A program made the translations under genes and the position numbers. The notes beneath the pieces are model-generated. The model had not been told where the DNA came from and did not search any database. It saw nothing but the letters and a program-made list of their open reading frames with translations. From Sphingobacteriaceae bacterium UBA2059 (GTDB lineage Bacteria; Bacteroidota; Bacteroidia; Sphingobacteriales; Sphingobacteriaceae): 22,943 bases of DNA. The stretch lies in NCBI GenBank assembly GCA_002332615.1, contig DDAL01000014.1, positions 33,764 through 56,706 on the forward strand, given 5' to 3'. Positions 22,438 to 22,943 of the stretch are shown here, piece by piece; the stretch's first letter is position 1, and each line of letters opens with the position of its first letter.

Positions 22438-22943
22438 TTAGTTCCCTACAATCACTTTAGCATGCCTTATAACCTTTTCATTGAGATAATAACCCTTTTC
22501 AACCTCATCTATCACTTTCCCTTTTAAGTCATCAGAAGGAGCGGGTATACTGGTTACAGCTTCGTGAATATCGAAGTCGAAGGCCTGACCTTTTGACTCC
22601 ATTGCCTTCAAACCCTGCTGAGAAAGAATGTTTTTAAATTTATTGTAAATAATCACTACACCTTCCTGCACCGGAGCACGGTCTGAGGTAGCTTCCATTG
22701 CGTTTATAGCTCTTTCAAAGTCGTCAAGCACAGGCAATAAACTCACAATTACATCTTTACCGGCAGTTTGAAGTAAATCAATGCGCTCCCTGGTGGTGCG
22801 ACGTTTATAATTATCAAACTCGGCGTAAAGCCTCAGATACTTTTCATTAGCTTCAGTAAGCTCAGCACGAGCTTTCTCTGCTAATGCATCAGCATCCGGA
22901 GAATCTGCTACATTGTGCGCTTCAGCCTCCTCTTTTGAAGACG
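22438..22943 (-). CDS. grpE: Nucleotide exchange factor GrpE (N-terminus beyond window)
   Basis: GrpE releases ADP from DnaK in the heat-shock chaperone cycle. The reading frame is open from the right window edge to its stop at 22438-22440, giving 167 residues. There is an acidic, helical N-terminal part (SSKEEAEAHNV, ADSPDADALAEK), then the long coiled-coil helix with the family signature YLRLYAEFDNYKRRTTRERID. The C-terminal beta domain follows, with LLPVLDDFERAI, GVVIIYNKFKNILSQQGLK, FDFDIHEAVTSIPAP and the closing LNEKVIRHAKVIVGN. Frame inspection shows that the GTG codon at 22744-22746 is an internal valine, not the start; the true start lies outside. It forms an operon with dnaJ, one base away. 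Confidence 0.95.
   Translation of the reverse strand, partial: SSKEEAEAHNVADSPDADALAEKARAELTEANEKYLRLYAEFDNYKRRTTRERIDLLQTAGKDVIVSLLPVLDDFERAINAMEATSDRAPVQEGVVIIYNKFKNILSQQGLKAMESKGQAFDFDIHEAVTSIPAPSDDLKGKVIDEVEKGYYLNEKVIRHAKVIVGN

Noticed and set aside
22438..22746. A 102-residue stand-alone GrpE beginning at GTG 22746
   Set aside because: The same frame continues open to the window edge and encodes the normal GrpE coiled coil (YLRLYAEFDNYKR), so the GTG is an internal valine codon.

Overview
This 22.9-kb window is ordinary chromosomal backbone from a Bacteroidota bacterium, most likely of the Sphingobacteriaceae (Pedobacter or Mucilaginibacter-like). The assignment rests on family content: a DUF4296 lipoprotein, an Hc1-type histone-like protein, a methyltransferase with a THUMP-like tail, a Tat-exported GH109 enzyme and a DsbD split into two genes. 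It also rests on promoters of the Bacteroidota form (TTTG, about 18-21 nt, TAnnTTTG) and on the near absence of Shine-Dalgarno sequences. I see no rRNA, tRNA, CRISPR array, transposase, prophage or toxin-antitoxin pair, and base and codon use look even throughout.

Layout. Bases 1-1963 (minus) hold a C4-dicarboxylate antiporter gene followed by the start of aspartate ammonia-lyase, a fumarate/aspartate unit. Upstream lies the only long gene-free stretch (1964-2448). It carries a Bacteroidota -7 element, an Fnr/Crp-like palindrome placed as for a class II activator, a second inverted repeat around the -7 box, and a separate 54-bp nested palindrome. A LutA-type Fe-S protein gene follows, then the classical translation operon thrS-infC-rpmI-rplT (3255-6446), in which infC has no ATG and apparently starts at TTG. 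A strong terminator ends this operon. After it come a DUF72 gene and a cold-shock gene with its own leader and terminator.

Bases 7853-11497 (minus) form a tightly packed cluster in the order yggS, GNAT acetyltransferase, aspartate kinase, methyltransferase, with two 8-nt gene overlaps. Diverging from it are a DUF4296 lipoprotein gene and mutS2. mutS2 converges on an FMN-type flavoprotein gene so closely that the two stop codons share a TTAA. Bases 15203-18817 (plus) carry a two-gene DsbD system (alpha domain alone, then the membrane and thioredoxin parts) followed by L-serine ammonia-lyase. A small histone-like gene and a Tat-exported GH109/Gfo-Idh-MocA protein come next. The right end (minus) has the grpE-dnaJ chaperone pair, with grpE cut by the window edge, and a nucleoside deoxyribosyltransferase gene.

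I found no convincing undescribed multi-gene system. The observations most worth checking are regulatory or structural: the Fnr-like site at the dcu-aspA promoter, the nested palindrome at 2269-2322, and the TTG start of infC.
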